A stretch of DNA of 54,456 nt from Bacteroidetes bacterium MED-G20 (GTDB lineage Bacteria > Bacteroidota > Bacteroidia > Flavobacteriales_D > Parvicellaceae). Both the position numbers and the translations under genes were made by a program. Below, in pieces: positions 49,571 to 54,456 of this stretch. The DNA is taken from positions 1 through 54,456 of the forward strand of contig CAJIYZ010000047.1 in the NCBI GenBank assembly GCA_905181675.1, read 5' to 3'. The notes under the pieces were generated by a model that was given only the letters and a program-made list of their open reading frames with translations, was not told the origin of the DNA and ran no database searches. How positions within the stretch are numbered: position 1 is the first letter of the stretch; each line of letters begins with the position of its first letter.

Positions 49571-50911
49571 ATGACACAAGAACAAGCTCTGGCCTATTTA
49601 AAATCAGGAAAAAATATTTTTTTAACTGGTTCTGCTGGAACAGGTAAAACCTATGTGCTCAATCAATTTATTCAGCAATTAAAAGATGCAAAAGTTAATG
49701 TTGCTGTTACTGCTTCAACAGGCGTAGCCGCTACACATATTAAAGGAGTTACCATACATTCATGGTCTGGCATCGGGGTAAAAGACGAACTTTCGTCAAA
49801 AGATTTATCCAATCTTAAAAAACGAAAATATATTAAAGACCAATTTAAAAAAGCTAAGGTTTTAATTATTGATGAGATTTCAATGTTGCATAAAAAACAG
49901 CTAAATGCCATTGATAAAGTTTTATGTCACTGTTTGGATACCAACGAATCTTTTGGTGGATTACAAATTGTTGTTTGTGGAGATTTCTTTCAGCTTCCGC
50001 CAATCGGAAATAGAGGAGAACGAAGTTCAGATAAGTTTGCGTTTATGTCGACCGCTTGGCAGAATGCAAATTTTAATGTTTGCTATTTGACCGAACAGCA
50101 CAGACAAAATGATAATTCGTTAAATTTAATATTAAACGAAATTAGATCAGGAACAATTTCTCAAAATTCAATTAACTTACTAAAAGAAGCATCTAAAACA
50201 AACTTTCATGAAGATGCTCTGCCAACAAAACTCTATACCCATAATGAGGATGTAGACTTCATAAATAATACTCACCTTGCTGATTTACCTTCAAAAAGTA
50301 GGTTTTTCAAAGCTAAAACCGAAGGCGATAAGAGTTTAATTACAGTACTAAAGAAAACCGTTCTAGCGCAAGATGACATGGCTCTTAGAATTGGAGCTAA
50401 GGTTATGTTTGTTAAAAATAATCCAGACAAAGGATTCATTAACGGAACGCTTGGAGAACTCATTGGCTATTCAAAATTAGGTTTGCCAATTGTAAAAACA
50501 TTAGACAACGAAAAAATAACCGTTACACCAGAATCATGGAGCATAGATGATGAAAAGGGATCCACTCTAGCCTCTTACAAGCAAATACCTTTACGACTGG
50601 CTTGGGCAATTACAGTACATAAAAGCCAAGGAATGACATTGGACGCAGCTGAACTTGACCTTGGCAGGACTTTTGAAAAAGGACAAGGGTATGTAGCACT
50701 TTCTCGACTAAGAGACATAGAGAAATTGAAACTATTAAACTTTAATACTATGTCGTTACAAGTAGATAGTTTAGCTATGAAAGCCGACAAACGTTTTCAA
50801 GAACTTGACAAGGAAAAAATAGAAACAACAGATTTTGATGAACTAAAGCAAGATTCAAAGGAATTTATTAGAAAATCTGGGGGAAGAGTATTGACTAAAA
50901 TTATAAAATAG
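49571..50911 (+). CDS. PIF1-like helicase / AAA family ATPase
   Basis: FLTGSAGTGKTYVLNQF, ASTGVAATHIKGVTIHSWSGIG, LIIDEISML, AWAITVHKSQGMTLD, GQGYVALSRLR. Confidence 0.94.
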   Translation: MTQEQALAYLKSGKNIFLTGSAGTGKTYVLNQFIQQLKDAKVNVAVTASTGVAATHIKGVTIHSWSGIGVKDELSSKDLSNLKKRKYIKDQFKKAKVLIIDEISMLHKKQLNAIDKVLCHCLDTNESFGGLQIVVCGDFFQLPPIGNRGERSSDKFAFMSTAWQNANFNVCYLTEQHRQNDNSLNLILNEIRSGTISQNSINLLKEASKTNFHEDALPTKLYTHNEDVDFINNTHLADLPSKSRFFKAKTEGDKSLITVLKKTVLAQDDMALRIGAKVMFVKNNPDKGFINGTLGELIGYSKLGLPIVKTLDNEKITVTPESWSIDDEKGSTLASYKQIPLRLAWAITVHKSQGMTLDAAELDLGRTFEKGQGYVALSRLRDIEKLKLLNFNTMSLQVDSLAMKADKRFQELDKEKIETTDFDELKQDSKEFIRKSGGRVLTKIIK

Positions 50912-50954
50912 CAATAACCTACACTATTAAAGCAAGTTAAAAATTAGAGGATTA

Positions 50955-51824
50955 TTAAGATAATAATTCAAACATTTTGGTTCCTAAATCTGCAGGAGAG
51001 TCCACTACATGAACACCGCATTCCTTAAGAATTGCTTTTTTTGCAGAAGCTGTATCACTATCTCCACCAACAATAGCACCAGCGTGCCCCATAGTTCTTC
51101 CCTTAGGAGCTGTATCACCCGCAATAAAGGCAACTACCGGCTTTGTTCCATTTTCCTTTATCCACTTTCCAGCTTCAGCCTCCAAATTTCCACCAATCTC
51201 ACCAATCATTATAATTCCATGAGTTTCTTCATCATTCATTAGCAATTCCACAGCATCTTTAATAGTTGTTCCAATAATTGGATCACCGCCAACTCCTATG
51301 GCAGTAGTTTGTCCTAATCCTACTTTGGTAACTTGGTCTACTGCTTCATAGGTTAAAGTTCCTGATTTACTAACAATACCTACATTTCCCTTTTTAAATA
51401 TAAAGCCTGGCATAATTCCTACTTTTGCTTCATCAGCTGAAATAACTCCAGGACAATTTGGACCAACCATTCTGCAGTCTTTATCGCTTAAATATTCTTT
51501 TACTTTGATCATATCTGAAACTGGAATACCTTCAGTTATACAAATAACAACTTTAATTCCTGCTTCTGCTGCTTCCATAACTGCATCAGCAGCAAATGCT
51601 GGAGGAACAAAAATTATAGAAACATTAGCTTCAGTTTTCAACACGGCATCTTGAACAGTATTAAAAACAGGTTTTCCTAAATGTTCTTGACCACCTTTAC
51701 CAGGTGTTACACCACCTACCACATTTGTTCCGTAAGCAAGCATTTGCTCTGAATGAAATGTTCCTTCTCCACCAGTAAAACCTTGAACGATTACTTTTGA
51801 ATTTTTATCTACTAATACACTCAT
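50955..51824 (-). CDS. sucD: Succinate-CoA ligase subunit alpha
   Basis: VQGFTGGEGTFHSEQMLAYGTNVVGGVTPGKGG, GPNCPGVISADEAKVGIMPG, GHAGAIVGG. Confidence 0.96.
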   Translation of the reverse strand: MSVLVDKNSKVIVQGFTGGEGTFHSEQMLAYGTNVVGGVTPGKGGQEHLGKPVFNTVQDAVLKTEANVSIIFVPPAFAADAVMEAAEAGIKVVICITEGIPVSDMIKVKEYLSDKDCRMVGPNCPGVISADEAKVGIMPGFIFKKGNVGIVSKSGTLTYEAVDQVTKVGLGQTTAIGVGGDPIIGTTIKDAVELLMNDEETHGIIMIGEIGGNLEAEAGKWIKENGTKPVVAFIAGDTAPKGRTMGHAGAIVGGDSDTASAKKAILKECGVHVVDSPADLGTKMFELLS

Positions 51825-51880
51825 TATCTAAATTAATTTTAGTTGTTTAAATCAATAATACGAGCTAAATGTAAGCAAAA

Positions 51881-51905
51881 AAAAACCGCTCATTGAGCGG
51901 TTTTT
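51881..51905. terminator. Terminator downstream of rpsA
   Basis: aaaaaccgctca/ttgagcggttttt inverted repeat between rpsA stop (51925) and sucD start; A/T tracts on both sides. Confidence 0.8.
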
Positions 51906-51924
51906 GAAATATAATTATAAAAAA

Positions 51925-54015
51925 TTATTTTCCTTTATCCATTTTGTCTTTAAGAGCAGATAAAGCTTCTAAATCCCCAAGAGTAGTTTTTTCTCTAGAA
52001 TCGTTAATTGTTCTAACAGCTCTACTAGTTTTAGAAGCTGTTGATTTAGCTTTTTTAGCTTCAACCTCTCCCCAAACTTTAGTATGAGAAACTAATATTT
52101 TCTTAGATTCTTTATTGAACTCTAATATTACAAATTGCGTTTTCTCCTCTTCAGATACATAAGAACCATCTTCTTTTTTCATATGCTTTGCAGGACAATA
52201 AGCCTCAACACCGTATTCCATAGATACAATACCAGCTTTGTCTTTAAGCTTTATTACTGTTCCATCATGGCTAGAATTCATTGTAAAGACTGTTTCATAA
52301 ACATCCCAAGGATTTTCTTGAAGTTGCTTATGACCTAAACTTAATCTTCTATTTTCGGCATCTAGTTCTAGAACAACTACATCTAATTCGTCACCTACAT
52401 TACAAAACTCTGATGGATGTTTGAACTTCTTATCCCAAGAAAGATCAGAAATATGAATTAGACCATCAATTCCTTCTTCTAACTCAACAAATACTCCAAA
52501 GTTGGTAAAGTTTCTAACTTTTGATGTATGCTTAGATTCTAATGGATACTTCTTATCAATATTTTCCCAAGGATCTGGAATTAATTGCTTAATTCCTAAA
52601 GACATCTTACGTTCTTCTTTATCAAGGGTTAAAACTACTGCTTCCACCTCGTCTGTTACTTTTAAGAAATCATTTGCGGTTCTTAAATGTTGACTCCAGC
52701 TCATTTCAGAAACATGTACCAGTCCTTCAACACCAGGTGCAATCTCTATAAAAGCACCGTAATCAGCAATTACAACTACATTACCTTTTACTTTGTCGCC
52801 TATTTTTAAATCTTTATTAAGAGAATCCCATGGATGTTCAGACAATTGTTTTAGACCCAATGCAATACGTTTCTTATTATCATCAAAATCCAAAATAACT
52901 ACTTTTATTTTATCATCTAGAGTAACCAATTCTTCTGGATGATTGACTCTTCCCCATGAAAGGTCGGTGATATGGATTAAACCATCTACACCACCTAAAT
53001 CAATAAACACACCGTAAGAAGTGATATTTTTAACAATTCCTTCTAAAACTTGTCCTTTTTCAAGGCCAGACATGATTTGTTTTTTCTGTTCTTCGATCTC
53101 AGCTTCAATGAGTGCTTTATGTGAAACAACAACATTTTTGAATTCTTTATTGATCTTAACCACCTTAAATTCCATGTTTTTACCAACAAACTGATCGTAA
53201 TCTCTAATTGGCTTTACATCTATTTGAGAACCAGGTAAAAATGCTTCAATTCCAAAAACATCTACAATTAATCCACCTTTAGTTCTACACTTAACATATC
53301 CAGTAATAATTTCACCAGTTCCTAAAACCTCATTAACTCTTATCCAAGCCAAATGTGTTCTAGCAGTTTTGTGAGAAACTACTAATTGACCTGTTTTGTC
53401 TTCCATATTTTCTATATATAGGTCAACAGAATCTCCAATAGCTAAATCTTGATTGTATCTAAATTCGTTTTTTTGAACAACACCTTCACTTTTGTAATTG
53501 ATATTAATTACAACTTCTTTTTTTGTTATGGCAATTACTAAACCTTGGATTAATGATTTCTCCTCAATTTGAGTAAGTGTACCATCATACATGTCATTTA
53601 ACTTAGTTCTTTCAGCAGCAGAATATGAATCAGTTTCTTCAGCCTCAAAAGTATCCCAATCAAAAACAGCAGGTACTTTCTTCTCTATCTTTGGAGTAAC
53701 TGATTTTGTTTCTAAACTTTCAGTACTTGAAACAACGTCTTCAATAGTTTTTGAGGTAGCTTTTTCTGTAATTCTTGGTTTTTTTGGAGTAACTGTCTCT
53801 TTCTTGGCAATAGTCGCTGCTTTATTTGGTGCAGCTGTCTCTTTCTTTACAGTAGTCTTTTTAGCAGCAGGTGCTTTCTTTGGAGCGGCTGTCTCTTTCT
53901 TTGCAGTAGTCTTTGCAGTAGTCTTTTTAGTAGTTGCTGCTTTCTTTGGTGCAGTCTTTTTTGGAGATGCTGCAGTTTTTTTGGCAGCTTTTGATTCTTT
54001 TTTATCTTCAGCCAT
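51925..54015 (-). CDS. rpsA: 30S ribosomal protein S1 with Lys/Ala/Thr-rich N-terminal extension
   Basis: Multiple S1 domains (GVFIDLGGVDGLIHITDLSWGR; GAFIEIAPGVEGLVHVSEMSWS; GVFVELEEGIDGLIHISDLSWDK); start MAEDKKESK preferred over ORF-track start 54054. Confidence 0.95.
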   Translation of the reverse strand: MAEDKKESKAAKKTAASPKKTAPKKAATTKKTTAKTTAKKETAAPKKAPAAKKTTVKKETAAPNKAATIAKKETVTPKKPRITEKATSKTIEDVVSSTESLETKSVTPKIEKKVPAVFDWDTFEAEETDSYSAAERTKLNDMYDGTLTQIEEKSLIQGLVIAITKKEVVININYKSEGVVQKNEFRYNQDLAIGDSVDLYIENMEDKTGQLVVSHKTARTHLAWIRVNEVLGTGEIITGYVKCRTKGGLIVDVFGIEAFLPGSQIDVKPIRDYDQFVGKNMEFKVVKINKEFKNVVVSHKALIEAEIEEQKKQIMSGLEKGQVLEGIVKNITSYGVFIDLGGVDGLIHITDLSWGRVNHPEELVTLDDKIKVVILDFDDNKKRIALGLKQLSEHPWDSLNKDLKIGDKVKGNVVVIADYGAFIEIAPGVEGLVHVSEMSWSQHLRTANDFLKVTDEVEAVVLTLDKEERKMSLGIKQLIPDPWENIDKKYPLESKHTSKVRNFTNFGVFVELEEGIDGLIHISDLSWDKKFKHPSEFCNVGDELDVVVLELDAENRRLSLGHKQLQENPWDVYETVFTMNSSHDGTVIKLKDKAGIVSMEYGVEAYCPAKHMKKEDGSYVSEEEKTQFVILEFNKESKKILVSHTKVWGEVEAKKAKSTASKTSRAVRTINDSREKTTLGDLEALSALKDKMDKGK
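53790..53960 (-). repeat. Degenerate in-frame tandem repeats encoding Lys/Ala-rich S1 extension
   Basis: Copies of 'ctgtctctttctt..caRtagtc..' with period near 54 bp at about 53793, 53835 and 53889, plus local 12-bp duplication gcagtagtcttt. Confidence 0.6.
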
Positions 54016-54097
54016 AGGGCGTATATTTTTGTATCTCAGATAATGGTCTATCAAAAGAGTGGTTAATTTACTTGGACCATCAAGTATTTACGGGCGA

Positions 54098-54127
54098 CAA
54101 AAATAGTGAATTATATGTTTTATCCAA
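54098..54127 (-). promoter_or_regulatory. Promoter of rpsA
   Basis: Minus strand TTG (54127-54125), N19, TATTTTTG (54105-54098). Confidence 0.6.
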
Positions 54128-54192
54128 GAACAAATAATAATAATTAACACTAGTATGATTTTACAGTAAGAAATATATATATTTTTATAATC

Positions 54193-54456
54193 TTGAAACA
54201 AGAAAACATATATATGGCAAGATGCCTAGAATTAGGTAAAAAGGGAGCAGGGTTAGTTTCACCAAACCCCATGGTCGGATGTGTAATTGTTTACAATAAT
54301 AAAATTATTGGCGAAGGCTTTCATCAAAAATATGGTGAAAACCATGCTGAAGTAAATGCCATTAATATGGTGAAAAACAAAAATGAACTTCTTGGAGCGA
54401 CCCTATACGTAAACCTAGAACCATGTTCTCATTTCGGTAAAACACCACCTTGTTGT
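54193..54456 (+). CDS. ribD: Bifunctional riboflavin deaminase/reductase RibD, truncated at window edge
   Basis: Own translation from TTG 54193: [59 protein letters not shown]...[17 protein letters not shown]; not in ORF track. Confidence 0.92.
   Translation, partial: MKQENIYMARCLELGKKGAGLVSPNPMVGCVIVYNNKIIGEGFHQKYGENHAEVNAINMVKNKNELLGATLYVNLEPCSHFGKTPPCC

Noticed and set aside
49571-50911. PIF1-like helicase as a defence-system component
   Set aside because: Isolated single gene with no nuclease, methylase or other defence partner; likely general DNA metabolism.
53591-54043. 150-aa + strand ORF
   Set aside because: Antisense shadow of the Lys/Ala-rich repeat of rpsA; low-complexity Phe/Ala/Val translation is the reverse complement of the AAR/AAG/GCN-rich codons.
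1-54456. CRISPR arrays, transposons, integrases, tRNA/rRNA genes
   Set aside because: Looked for regularly spaced repeats, transposase motifs and tRNA-like sequences by eye and found none; a tRNAscan/Infernal run would be needed to be certain about small RNAs.

Overview
The window is about 54.5 kb of AT-rich chromosome from a Bacteroidota (Flavobacteriales-like) bacterium. Supporting traits are PorP/SprF, gliding-motility and T9SS C-terminal domains, a 288-aa RpoD, BshA, and TAnnTTTG-type promoters. It is tightly packed core and housekeeping sequence. I see no CRISPR array, transposase, prophage, tRNA or rRNA. I call about 50 CDSs, including a partial rpe at the left edge, a partial ribD at the right edge, and one 47-aa ORF absent from the supplied ORF track. 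I also call several intrinsic terminators and some promoter matches. I found no clearly new multi-gene system. The observations most worth checking are: (1) a secreted-protein gene before a TonB receptor that appears to start with a non-canonical AUU codon; (2) a perfect 18-bp palindrome forming two opposed -7 elements between a LuxC-like acyl-CoA reductase and a ferredoxin; (3) four convergent gene pairs sharing a 4-bp palindromic stop (TTAA or CTAG); (4) a serC-serA-DUF1015 cluster in which the DUF1015 protein is a candidate serine-metabolism enzyme; (5) a conserved-looking micro-ORF downstream of an ECF sigma factor; (6) a ZIP/carboxypeptidase-like/TonB-receptor module.
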